The notes under the pieces are model-generated. The model was given only the letters and a program-made list of their open reading frames with translations, had not been told where the DNA came from and did not search any database. A stretch of 29,303 nt of DNA, taken from the IMG/VR virus record IMGVR_UViG_3300017917_002172, positions 1-29,303 of that record. One strand, written 5' to 3'. Origin of the DNA: a virus. A program made the position numbers and the translations under genes. Below, piece by piece: positions 1-7,694 of the stretch (position 1 is its first letter; each line of letters starts with the position of its first letter).

Positions 1-69
1 GAGATCTGAGTTATAAAAAATAAAGTGGTAAAATTGGTTTACACCAGTAATGGATGGAGTATATAGTAA
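1..69 (+). other. leader before first gene; possible tail end of an upstream gene
   Basis: No complete gene fits here. A GTG-led frame (25-66) encodes a short peptide ending LVYTSNGWSI, which resembles the C-terminus of the large fibre at 946-6369 (LVYSNTTYGWRIV). The same frame is stopped by TGA at 7-9, and two other frames stop at 16 and 32, so I cannot say which belongs to an upstream gene. A TAAAAT hexamer (29-34) could be a -10 box for the gene at 70, and GGAG at 56-59 lies ten bases before that start. Confidence 0.25.
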
Positions 70-357
70 ATGGCATCATCATTAGGATTCCCTGCGAGTC
101 CAACTATCGGTCAACAACACACAGTTGGCACAAAAGTGTATAGTTGGGACGGAACAGTTTGGAATTCAGTATCATCTGGCGGAGGAACAACTCTGACGCA
201 AGAAGAGATACAAGATTTCGTAGCACCGCTACTAGCACATAGTAGTCACTCGAATATAACAGCAACATATAATGATGCTACAAACAAAATTATTCTATCT
301 TCTTCTGGTGGTGGAGGAGGAGCTACGGATATTGGACTAATTATTGGTCTATCCTAA
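70..357 (+). CDS. small phage virion/tail-associated protein
   Basis: A 95-residue protein. The N-terminal half carries a 'FPASPTIGQQHTVGTKVYSWDGTVWNSV'-type pattern (residues 7-34): a Pro/Gly-rich lead followed by Tyr-x-Trp-Asp-Gly-x-x-Trp. This recurs in tail and capsid-decorating proteins of aquatic phages. The middle (about 43-78) has a predicted helix and a strand pair, and the C-terminus has two Gly-rich runs. It is first in a run of structural genes leading to the large fibre. GGAG ten bases upstream is a plausible ribosome site. The assignment to the virion rests on sequence style and neighbours; no enzymatic motif is visible and the exact role is unknown. Confidence 0.6.
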   Translation: MASSLGFPASPTIGQQHTVGTKVYSWDGTVWNSVSSGGGTTLTQEEIQDFVAPLLAHSSHSNITATYNDATNKIILSSSGGGGGATDIGLIIGLS

Positions 358-373
358 ATATCTATAGTATAAT
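344..373 (+). promoter_or_regulatory. candidate promoter giving a leaderless transcript
   Basis: TATAAT at 368-373 is a perfect -10 hexamer. A weak TTGGTC lies 18 bases upstream (344-349). Six bases separate the -10 from the ATG at 380, so transcription would start at or beside the start codon. No Shine-Dalgarno is present. The same geometry recurs at 7695 and 12802. Confidence 0.5.
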
Positions 374-379
374 TAATCT

Positions 380-694
380 ATGGCAAATTTCAGTAACGCT
401 AAAGCAAATTTAGTAGGCACAACACCAGTAACGTTGGTAGATGCAGAAGCAGCAACAGTAGTTGCTGGATGCTCAATTGCAAATAGACATGGATCAACTA
501 CTTCAGTTTCCCTCTATGTAGAAAATGCAACAGAAATTTACTACATCTCAAAAGATCGCTCAATTGACGGTGGACATAATTTTGAAGCAATTTCTGGAAA
601 TAAAATATTCTTACAGGCAGGCGATGTATTAAAGGCAGTAGCAGCTTCTGCAGACGCTTTTGATATTATTGTCTCAGTATTGGACGGTATCTAA
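380..694 (+). CDS. small phage structural protein, beta-rich
   Basis: A 104-residue protein with alternating beta-strand pattern and no signal peptide or membrane helix. Its composition (small and hydrophobic residues, few charges) and the stretch around residues 34-75 resemble the ~100-residue head or tail accessory proteins found beside fibre genes in many marine and freshwater phages. That family match is from memory and not verified. The start is ATG, without a Shine-Dalgarno but with TATAAT six bases upstream, so translation is probably from a leaderless mRNA. The next gene starts one base after its stop, suggesting co-translation. The function beyond 'virion accessory' is not readable from the sequence. 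Confidence 0.6.
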   Translation: MANFSNAKANLVGTTPVTLVDAEAATVVAGCSIANRHGSTTSVSLYVENATEIYYISKDRSIDGGHNFEAISGNKIFLQAGDVLKAVAASADAFDIIVSVLDGI

Positions 695-695
695 A

Positions 696-944
696 ATGTA
701 CGATTACTCAAATACAACTGAAATTGATCTAAGTTTTCAAAATAAGACTTTTTATGGATTTAGATATAACAACGATACTGGAAAATTGCAGGTAGAAGTA
801 ATTAATGACGGAAGTCCAGTCCGTTTTCCTACTGATGGGGTGGTTAGGAAGACTGATTACAAGGCTTGGTTTTGGACCAAGCATACGGTACAATTTGAGT
901 GGGACACCAGCCCAAAATCTAATCTTTTGATGGAGATATTATAA
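696..944 (+). CDS. small hypothetical phage protein
   Basis: An 82-residue protein, rich in aromatic residues (five Phe and three Trp) with a mixed polar beta pattern. The reading frame extends upstream to 660, but the ATG at 696 sits one base after the stop of the previous gene, so I chose it as a coupled start. Its own stop is one base before the ATG of the large fibre. I recognise no family. The position between two virion-type genes suggests a small tail-tip or baseplate accessory, or a fibre attachment protein; this is inference only. Confidence 0.55.
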   Translation: MYDYSNTTEIDLSFQNKTFYGFRYNNDTGKLQVEVINDGSPVRFPTDGVVRKTDYKAWFWTKHTVQFEWDTSPKSNLLMEIL

Positions 945-945
945 A

Positions 946-3900
946 ATGACACAATTAATCGACCTTGGTAAAATCAGATTTTACTTCGCAGGACAATGGA
1001 ATGATTCTGCAACTTATGAACTAAATGACGTAGTGCGTTACGGTGGTAACGTTTACGTATACACATATGCCTTAGCATCAGCTGGACACGTACCAACAGA
1101 TGAAAACTATTGGGCAATTATGATTGAAGGACTAAACTTTACTGGTGTTTATGCTCCAGGAACAGAATATCAGGTTGGTGATGGTGTAGCACATGGTGGT
1201 AAGGTTTACATCTCTATTAAGACTGGTTCAGGTCATACTCCTCCAAATACAGAATACTGGTCACAATTTGCAGACGGTATTCAATATGAAGGTGCATATA
1301 GCCCAACTAAAAACTATCAAAAGAATGACGTAGTAACTTACGGCGGTTCAGTTTATATTGCTAAGCAAGATGGAACAAATAATCTTCCAACTGTTACAGC
1401 ATATTGGGATGAATTTGTTGCTGGTGTAGATGCAACTGGTGTTTGGAATGCTGCAACTAATTATGTACCTAATCAGCTAGTTGCATATGGTGCAAAGATT
1501 TACATGTCTATGACAAATAACGTAGGCAAAGCTCCTTCACAAAATGCTGGAGACTGGGTTTCATTTATTGATGGAATTCGTGCAATGGGTACATATGATT
1601 CAGCAACACAATATTATGCAAATGATTTGGTTGTATACGGGTCAACAGTATATATTGCAAAGGGAGATACTCTAGGACACTCTCCAAGTGATACAGCATA
1701 TTGGAATGTTCTTACATCAGGAACAACTATTCGTGGAGAATGGGCTCCTGCAACAGAATATCTTTCTGGAGATGTTGTAAATTGGGGTGGAAGTACTTAC
1801 ATTACAAATGTATTCCACTCATCTACAAATGATGCAATCTCAGGATTTTCTACAGACCAGGCAGCTGGTAAGTGGACAAAGTATAACTCAGGTATTAGAT
1901 ATCGTGGAGCATGGACAGCATTAACATACTATATCAATGGAGACGTTGTAAGTGATGGAGAAAATGCTCGTATTGCTATTGAAGATCACGCAGCAGGATC
2001 ATTCCTAATTGATGATGAAGATAAGTGGGAAATTTTAGCAAAGGGTGCAACTGGTCTTCTTCCAGGTCAAGGAGGAAAGGCAGGATATGTTCTTTCTACA
2101 GATGGTGCAGAAGCATCATTCGAAAGAGATGTAACTAACCTATACTTTGGTGATGGTGCACGTACATTTATTGAAGGCCCAGCAGCACTAACAGATGTTG
2201 CACTTGCCGCAGCATGGGACGCAGAAGGATTTGCACAATCAATCATTGTTAATAATCTTGATTTAACTACAGGTAATGGTGCTGAGCAGTCAGCAGACTT
2301 TATTGCCTATACAACTGGTTCAACAAATGAAGCAGGTTGGGCAGATCTAGGATTTACAGGTCCAGATTTTGATTCAACGACTTATGGAATTACAGGTCCT
2401 GGTGACGGATATGTATTCACAGAAGGATTTGCAGCAACACCATTTACAGTAACAAATGTTGCACTAGCATCACATACTGCAACAATTACTACTGGAGAAG
2501 CAAATACATTTGAAGTCGGTAGAAAAGTACGTCTTTCAAATTGTGGAACTACATTTAACGGAACTCACGTAATTTTATCTGTTGTAAATTCAACAACATT
2601 CACAGTAGAAATTGAAAAAGCGGATGTTGCTTCAACAGCAGTAACTGGAACAGGAACATATCACCTAGGTGATGGAAATCTTGTTCTAGCAACTGGTAAT
2701 CATGGAGCTTACAATAAGATCGTTCTTGCAGCAGGAGGTTTCGTATCTGGATCAACTCAGATGACAATTACTCCAAATGAGAATGTACACATTGAAATTG
2801 CAACTGCTTCAACAAGTGCTACAACAGGTGCTCTAACAGTTGTAGGTGGAGTCGGAATTACTGGAGATCAGTACATTGCTGGTGACTTGACAGTTATCGG
2901 AAACGTGGACTTGCAGGGTGTTACAAAGCTTCCTGTAGGTGCTGGCGCTACACAATATGAAATTGACGCAGAGCTCTCAGATGCTGTTGTTATTGCAGCT
3001 GGTAACTCAGCAGGATTCGTACAGAATGCCTTGGTTAACCTAGGTTCAGGAATCTCTTCATCTGCAGACTATATTGCATATGCTGCAGAAGGAAACAACG
3101 TTTCAGGTTGGGTAGATATGGGTATCACAAATGCCTCATTCAATGATCCAACATATGGAGTTACAGGTCCTCATGACGGATACATCTTTATGTCCGCCCC
3201 ATCAGGTACAACAGGAAAGGGAAATCTTGTAATTGCAACAGATAACACTGGTACAGAAAACAAGATCGTTCTTGCTGCTGGTGGTCTAGGAACTGGTAAT
3301 GAGCAGATGGTCATTACTCCAAACCAAAATGTACATATTGAAATTGCAACACCTTCTACAAATGCACAAACTGGTGCACTTACTGTAGTCGGAGGCGTAG
3401 GTATTTCTGGTCAGATCTCATTCGATGGTTTGATGAGAACAGAAGGACAACTATACTTCGGTGAAGGTGCAGAAGCTTTTGAAGCAGCTGCAGACCTTAC
3501 AAATGCTCGTGCAGTGTTCATTGTTCAGGGAGACCCATACGCACAGGTATCAATTCAGAACCCAACTGCAACATCTTCAGGTGACTTGATTGTCTATGCT
3601 GATAATGGTGATGATCTATCTGGATGGATTGATATGGGTGTTACTGGCTCAGCATTTAGCCAAACAGAATTCGGAATTACTGGTGCAAATGATGGATACA
3701 TTTTCTATCAAGCACCAGAAAATACATCAGGAGCTGGTAACTTAGTAATTGCTACTGGCGACGGTGGTACACAAAATAAGATTATCCTAGCAGCTGGAGG
3801 ATTTGCATCTGGTAAGAATCAGATGACAATTACCCCAGACCAAAATATTCACATCGAAATTGATACCCCTTCTGTTTCACCAATTACTGGTGCTCTAACA

Positions 3901-6369
3901 GTTGTCGGTGGTGTCGGTATCCTTGGTGATATGAATATTGCTGGTGATGTTAATATCTCAGGTCAGATTTCGTTCGCAGGTGGCGGAACAACCGTTGAAA
4001 CTGAAAACCTAGCGGTTACAGATCCGATGGTGTTCGTAGCTAATGGACAGCTTTCTGGAGACTTCCAAGACTTCGCATTCCTTGGACAGTCACGAAGCAT
4101 ACGTGAAGGCGTAGTTCTTGGACCATACACATTAACATCAAAGACAGTTTATAACAACGTTGCAACACTTCTTACTGGTTCAGTTCCTCACGGATTTGAA
4201 ATTGGTGATACAGTAGTTGTAAATAACGTTGATACTCTAATTACTTATAAGACAGCATTTACAGTTGTTCGTAAGAGAGCAAATGAGTCTGTTACAACAG
4301 ATTATACAAAGAATATCGCACTCGTAGCTCGTACTCAAAACGTAGCAACAATTACAACAGACGGAGCACATGGATATTCACAAGGTGAAACAGTAGTAAT
4401 TACTGGAGCAGACACAGGATATAACGGCTCATACACAATTTCTTCTGTACCAACAACTACAACATTTACATATGCAAATACAGGTTCAGATGATACAGCA
4501 AATGCTTCAGTTGGAACTTCAACAGTATCTCGTACCGTATCAAATGATTATGTAACTCTTACAACTTCTCAGCCACACAACTTTGCAGTAGGTGAGCAAG
4601 TAGTTGTATCAGGTATTAGCGCATTCTGGAATGGAACATTTACAATTACAAGCGTTCCAAGCCCAACAACATTTAAGTATATCCAAACAGGGTCAGCGCA
4701 GACTCCAACAAATGCAAATGGAGGCATTGCTTACGTAGCAGTTCCTGCAGATCCAATTTTTAACGGAACTCACGTAATTACAGCAGTTCCAAATACAAAG
4801 TCATTCAGCTTCTTAAAGAATACCCCAGATTTAGCACTAACTGGTACTACAAAGCAGAATGTTAACTATGTAACATCATGGAATATTACAAATGGTGTGG
4901 TAACGCTTACACTTACAAATCCACCAACAGAATCTGTTGGTTCGTTTACAGCAATTCAAAATGTTGATTCATCAATTGATGATACAGTAACATTGACTGC
5001 TGTAAATGCATCACAAGCACCATATACAGTATCGTTCCCTGTAGAACTAGATGATGTCCCACAGACAACACTTGTTACTACAGTATCTGCTACTGTTTCA
5101 AGTCGCAATCGTACAAATAACGTAGCAACACTTACAACTGCAGCAAATCACGGATTTATCGTTGGTCAGCAGGTTGTAGTTTCTGGAGTATCAGCATCAT
5201 TCAATGGAACATACATTATTGATGCAGTTCCTGCAGCTAATAAGTTCTCGTACGCACAGATTGCTTCTAACGTTACAGAAACAGCATCTACTGGTACAGC
5301 TGTAGTTTCAATTCCAAATCCTGGAACAACAACAGAAACTCTTCCAAATCAAGGAACAGCTATAGTAACAGATCCTTCTCGTGGAAGTTACACAGGTCTT
5401 GCACGTGACCACTCAACAGGTCACTGGTGGATCTTCTCAGGTGTAGAGCAAAAGCCAACACTTACAATTGACTTTACTACAGTAGACACAAATGACCTAC
5501 ATATTAGAGATTTGTGGACAACTGGTGGAGATATCTACTCATCAGCAACAACATTTAATATGGTTGATGAAGTTGTAACTACACTCAACCTAGCTAGAGC
5601 AGCAACTACAGTTAATATGGGTGCAAATACAGGCACACTTACAATTGGAAATCCAACAGTTGTTGGTACACAGACAACACAGAATCTGTGGAATACAACA
5701 GCTACAACTGTGAACTTTGCAGGAGCAGCAACTACATTAAATATTGCAGCACCAGTTACAACATTTAATCTAGGAAATACAGCAACAGCAGCACAAACAG
5801 TAAGCATGTTTACTTCATCAACTGGAGCATCAACTTACAGCTTTGCTTCTGGAGCAACTGCAGCAAGCACCACAAAGACAATTAATATTGGTACAAATGG
5901 TGTACTTAACTCTACAACTAATATCAATATTGGTAGCCAAGCAGCAGGTGTTTCAACTGGTACAATTCGACTAGATGCAAATACAGTGCTTGTAGCACAG
6001 GATCCAACTCCTGCACAAGACTTGTCTGTTGCAACTAAGCGTTATGTAGACAATAGACCAGTAATCGTTAATACAACACAAACATTAGTACAAAGAGGAC
6101 AGACTAGAACAGGTGGTTCAACATCAACTGGTCACTACTTTGTAATACCAGCAGCAGGACTAGTCCTTACTCTCCCAGCATCACCAGCACTTGGAGATCA
6201 GATAAAGATTACAGATATCGCTGGAACTGCTTTTAATACGCCGTTTACAGTAGCACGAAACGGTCAGCCAATACAGGGACTGAATGAAGACTTAGTCTTT
6301 AACGTTAATAATCACTCAGTAACGCTAGTATATAGCAATACAACTTATGGATGGAGGATCGTAAGATAA
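946..6369 (+). CDS. giant multidomain tail fibre / tail tip adhesin
   Basis: A 1807-residue fibre with at least five zones. Residues ~12-368 hold seven repeats of about 50 residues with a W/Y-x-Y-x-x-x-D-V-V-x-Y-G-G-x-x-Y pattern, as in carbohydrate-binding modules of the CBM5/12 type. Residues ~399-1015 hold three copies of a ~170-residue repeat ending in NKIVLAAGG, TPNQNVHIEI and ALTVVGGVGI-like signatures. Residues ~1068-1459 are Ig-like beta repeats (HGF-x-x-G-x-x-VVVSGV ... FNGTY). Residues ~1536-1684 carry T-x-N-[LIF]-[GA] repeats resembling a beta-helix. The C-terminus holds an ATKRYVDN segment, common in T4-like fibre proteins, and a last beta domain. It probably binds host surface glycans, which would make it a main host-range determinant. 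GGAG lies ten bases before the ATG. Confidence 0.85.
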   Translation: MTQLIDLGKIRFYFAGQWNDSATYELNDVVRYGGNVYVYTYALASAGHVPTDENYWAIMIEGLNFTGVYAPGTEYQVGDGVAHGGKVYISIKTGSGHTPPNTEYWSQFADGIQYEGAYSPTKNYQKNDVVTYGGSVYIAKQDGTNNLPTVTAYWDEFVAGVDATGVWNAATNYVPNQLVAYGAKIYMSMTNNVGKAPSQNAGDWVSFIDGIRAMGTYDSATQYYANDLVVYGSTVYIAKGDTLGHSPSDTAYWNVLTSGTTIRGEWAPATEYLSGDVVNWGGSTYITNVFHSSTNDAISGFSTDQAAGKWTKYNSGIRYRGAWTALTYYINGDVVSDGENARIAIEDHAAGSFLIDDEDKWEILAKGATGLLPGQGGKAGYVLSTDGAEASFERDVTNLYFGDGARTFIEGPAALTDVALAAAWDAEGFAQSIIVNNLDLTTGNGAEQSADFIAYTTGSTNEAGWADLGFTGPDFDSTTYGITGPGDGYVFTEGFAATPFTVTNVALASHTATITTGEANTFEVGRKVRLSNCGTTFNGTHVILSVVNSTTFTVEIEKADVASTAVTGTGTYHLGDGNLVLATGNHGAYNKIVLAAGGFVSGSTQMTITPNENVHIEIATASTSATTGALTVVGGVGITGDQYIAGDLTVIGNVDLQGVTKLPVGAGATQYEIDAELSDAVVIAAGNSAGFVQNALVNLGSGISSSADYIAYAAEGNNVSGWVDMGITNASFNDPTYGVTGPHDGYIFMSAPSGTTGKGNLVIATDNTGTENKIVLAAGGLGTGNEQMVITPNQNVHIEIATPSTNAQTGALTVVGGVGISGQISFDGLMRTEGQLYFGEGAEAFEAAADLTNARAVFIVQGDPYAQVSIQNPTATSSGDLIVYADNGDDLSGWIDMGVTGSAFSQTEFGITGANDGYIFYQAPENTSGAGNLVIATGDGGTQNKIILAAGGFASGKNQMTITPDQNIHIEIDTPSVSPITGALTVVGGVGILGDMNIAGDVNISGQISFAGGGTTVETENLAVTDPMVFVANGQLSGDFQDFAFLGQSRSIREGVVLGPYTLTSKTVYNNVATLLTGSVPHGFEIGDTVVVNNVDTLITYKTAFTVVRKRANESVTTDYTKNIALVARTQNVATITTDGAHGYSQGETVVITGADTGYNGSYTISSVPTTTTFTYANTGSDDTANASVGTSTVSRTVSNDYVTLTTSQPHNFAVGEQVVVSGISAFWNGTFTITSVPSPTTFKYIQTGSAQTPTNANGGIAYVAVPADPIFNGTHVITAVPNTKSFSFLKNTPDLALTGTTKQNVNYVTSWNITNGVVTLTLTNPPTESVGSFTAIQNVDSSIDDTVTLTAVNASQAPYTVSFPVELDDVPQTTLVTTVSATVSSRNRTNNVATLTTAANHGFIVGQQVVVSGVSASFNGTYIIDAVPAANKFSYAQIASNVTETASTGTAVVSIPNPGTTTETLPNQGTAIVTDPSRGSYTGLARDHSTGHWWIFSGVEQKPTLTIDFTTVDTNDLHIRDLWTTGGDIYSSATTFNMVDEVVTTLNLARAATTVNMGANTGTLTIGNPTVVGTQTTQNLWNTTATTVNFAGAATTLNIAAPVTTFNLGNTATAAQTVSMFTSSTGASTYSFASGATAASTTKTINIGTNGVLNSTTNINIGSQAAGVSTGTIRLDANTVLVAQDPTPAQDLSVATKRYVDNRPVIVNTTQTLVQRGQTRTGGSTSTGHYFVIPAAGLVLTLPASPALGDQIKITDIAGTAFNTPFTVARNGQPIQGLNEDLVFNVNNHSVTLVYSNTTYGWRIVR
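979..2049 (+). repeat. seven tandem CBM5/12-like repeats in the fibre
   Basis: Each unit (about 50 residues) opens with G-x-[WY], then a Tyr, D-V-V or a similar triplet, Y-G-G-x-x-Y and a closing Trp before a Gly-hinge. The copies have diverged at DNA level, so this is an old protein-level repeat rather than a recent DNA duplication. The seventh copy is the most degenerate. Chitin-binding and glycan-binding modules have this aromatic spacing. Confidence 0.75.
2140..3990 (+). repeat. three copies of a ~170-residue fibre repeat
   Basis: The copies begin near 2140, 2935 and 3451. They share a sequence of signatures: SADFIAYTTGS / SADYIAYAAEG / SGDLIVYADNG; GW-x-D-[LM]-G; TYGITGPGDGY or close variants; GNLVIATG; NKIVLAAGG; TPNQNVHIEI; TGALTVVGGVGI. 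Copy 1 is longer because it contains an extra beta domain (2440-2667). Confidence 0.8.
4147..5322 (+). repeat. Ig-like beta repeats in the fibre
   Basis: Repeats of the form NVATLTT...HGF-x-x-G-x-x-VVVSG...FNGTY-x-I-x-x-VP-x-x-x-x-F-x-Y. Clear copies start near 4321, 4525 and 5113. A degenerate copy lies near 4147, and a truncated one near 4752 keeps only the FNGTHVI...VP half. This type of small beta domain is common in phage fibres. Confidence 0.7.
5551..5997 (+). repeat. T-x-N-[LIF]-[GA] beta-helix-like short repeats
   Basis: Short recurring strands such as TTFNMV, TTLNLA, TTVNMG, TTVNFA, TTLNIA, TTFNLG, KTINIG, TNINIG. This signature is known in structural proteins of cyanophages and other T4-like phages, and suggests a trimeric beta-helix or stacked-strand shaft. 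The low complexity produces an open frame on the opposite strand. Confidence 0.65.
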
Positions 6370-6370
6370 A

Positions 6371-6868
6371 ATGGCAACATTAACAAACTTATTAAATAAC
6401 TCTCAGGGTGGCGTAGTACCACCAGGAACAATAGTCGCTTGGGGTGCTAATAGCACTCCAAACGGATATGTATATTGCAATGGTGCGGCAGTTAGCAGAA
6501 GCTTATATGCAGACCTATTTTCAGCAATTGGAACAACATTTGGCGGAGGAGATGGATCATCAACATTTAACGTTCCAGACCTTCGTGGAGAATTTATTCG
6601 TGGATTCGACGATGGTCGTGGAGTAGACTCTGGACGAGGATTTGCTTCTGTTCAGAGCAGTGCGATGCAAGCCCATAACCACCAGATGAGAACATGGTAT
6701 ATTTATGGTTGGAGCTATGGCGACGCAGCTCCAGCAGCTGGTCACTGGGGTTGGGGAACTTCAAACAACAGATCTTATGAATATATGTATGGTGGTAGCA
6801 TGGACGTAACAACAGCAGGAGAAAACCGTCCGAGAAGCATTGCCCTAAGATATTGCATCAAGTTCTAA
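6371..6868 (+). CDS. phage tail collar domain protein (short tail fibre type)
   Basis: A 165-residue protein with the full phage tail-collar pattern. PPGTIVAW is at 17-24, followed by PNGYVYCNGAAVSRSLYADL, then FGGGDGSSTFNVPDLRG up to residue 73, an HNH triad (102-104) in the receptor-tip region, and a C-terminal NRPRSIALRYCIKF. In this family the N-terminal domain forms the trimer base, and the HxH region often binds metal in the tip (T4 gp12 is the classical case). The segment 108-150, rich in Trp, Tyr and Gly, is the variable tip and probably touches the receptor. It begins one base after the stop of the giant fibre and is likely co-translated with it. Confidence 0.9.
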   Translation: MATLTNLLNNSQGGVVPPGTIVAWGANSTPNGYVYCNGAAVSRSLYADLFSAIGTTFGGGDGSSTFNVPDLRGEFIRGFDDGRGVDSGRGFASVQSSAMQAHNHQMRTWYIYGWSYGDAAPAAGHWGWGTSNNRSYEYMYGGSMDVTTAGENRPRSIALRYCIKF

Positions 6869-6900
6869 TTACTAGATCTTGCTTATAAAAAAGGAATATT

Positions 6901-7323
6901 ATGTTAGTATACACGTATAATCCATTAACTATGGAATTCGTTGGAACTTCTAACGCTGATGAAGATCAGTTAAATCCTGGAACCTACTTGTTTCCAGCAT
7001 TTTCTACAACTGAAAAATGTCCTGAATTTAATCCAGAAACGCATATAGCATATTTTAATGTAGACGCTAATAAATGGTTAATTCAAGATATCGAATCTGA
7101 ACCAGAAGTTAAGAAGATAACTGAAGAACAAGTTAATGTATTAAAAAAAGAACTAGAAGAAGTGTTAGAAAAAAGATCTAATGTTTTGCAGAAATTAGGT
7201 TTAAGTGAATTAGAAATACAACTACTTCTAGTAAAGCTTCCTACTTTAGAGCAAATAAATGATCTTATAGGTCAAGACGAACCAGACGGGGGCGTCCCAT
7301 CTTTAAAGATTCCTAATCTTTAA
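6901..7323 (+). CDS. tail fibre assembly-like protein with C-terminal coiled coil
   Basis: A 140-residue protein. Residues 1-60 (YTYNPLTMEFVGTSNA, then NPGTYLFPAFSTTEKCPEF and a strand ending in W) match the style of tail fibre assembly chaperones (Tfa/gp38 type), which help fibres trimerise and may stay on the tip. Residues ~70-125 are strongly charged and helical (Glu/Lys-rich heptads), unlike the usual Tfa C-terminus, so a trimeric coiled coil is likely. The position directly after the collar protein supports a fibre-related job. AAGGA lies five bases upstream of the ATG. The last codons overlap a perfect inverted repeat (7302-7324). Confidence 0.6.
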   Translation: MLVYTYNPLTMEFVGTSNADEDQLNPGTYLFPAFSTTEKCPEFNPETHIAYFNVDANKWLIQDIESEPEVKKITEEQVNVLKKELEEVLEKRSNVLQKLGLSELEIQLLLVKLPTLEQINDLIGQDEPDGGVPSLKIPNL

Positions 7324-7324
7324 A
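7302..7324 (+). repeat. perfect 10-bp inverted repeat at a stop/start junction
   Basis: TTTAAAGATT, CCT, AATCTTTAAA: two 10-base arms around a three-base loop. The right arm contains the TAA stop of the upstream gene and the first base of the ATG at 7324. Only one G-C pair is present, so an RNA hairpin would be weak; a DNA-binding site is equally possible. Confidence 0.6.
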
Positions 7325-7662
7325 TGAATGGAGAAAACTATCTAGCCCCTAGGCTCATCGCACTTGCAAAAGATTCTGCGCTCTCTTTGTGCTTAGATCA
7401 ATGGCAAACTGATGATAGCTTAGTGACATATAAAGATGTTATAGATATTTTTGATAATAATGATATAGATCGTTTTGAAAAAACTAATATTATTATTAAA
7501 GAAAAATTTAAGAATTTCTCTCTTCCAGAAATATCATCAATGATTAAAGAGGCTTATTTAATGTCAGAATCTGTAATTAAGGATACCTTAAGGTTTGTTG
7601 GAAGACCTAATTCTGGATCAGAAACAGAGATTTTTAAGTGGGGGCACTCACATAGCCATTGA
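7324..7662 (+). CDS. hypothetical protein, helical, His-rich C-terminus
   Basis: A 112-residue protein, predicted mostly helical and mildly acidic in the first two thirds, ending in GHSHSH. The ATG abuts the upstream stop without a Shine-Dalgarno, so translation is probably coupled. It ends 33 bases before the first cargo gene and just upstream of that gene's promoter, so it may close the fibre operon. I recognise no family. The His-x-His end could bind metal but could also be incidental. Confidence 0.55.
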   Translation: MNGENYLAPRLIALAKDSALSLCLDQWQTDDSLVTYKDVIDIFDNNDIDRFEKTNIIIKEKFKNFSLPEISSMIKEAYLMSESVIKDTLRFVGRPNSGSETEIFKWGHSHSH

Positions 7663-7688
7663 CATTATCTTACATAAAATGATAGACT
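7659..7688 (+). promoter_or_regulatory. near-consensus promoter of the halogenase cassette
   Basis: TTGACA (7659-7664, perfect -35), an 18-base spacer, then TAGACT (7683-7688, matching TAnnnT). Six bases later is the ATG at 7695, which has no Shine-Dalgarno, so the first cargo mRNA is probably leaderless. A nearer TAAAAT (7675-7680) lies only 10 bases from the -35 and does not fit as its partner. Confidence 0.65.
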
Positions 7689-7694
7689 TATGTC

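Noticed and set aside
979-2049. Tandem repeats as a CRISPR-like or DNA repeat array
   Set aside because: The periodicity is in the protein (CBM5/12 modules); the DNA copies are diverged and in frame, with no identical short repeats and spacers.
5535-5807. 90-codon open frame on the - strand inside the giant fibre
   Set aside because: It mirrors the low-complexity Thr/Asn repeats of the fibre; no Shine-Dalgarno and no protein-like signal beyond a repeat artefact.
6444-6812. Overlapping short frames on both strands within the collar gene
   Set aside because: The collar domain frame is unmistakable, and the others have no start signals.
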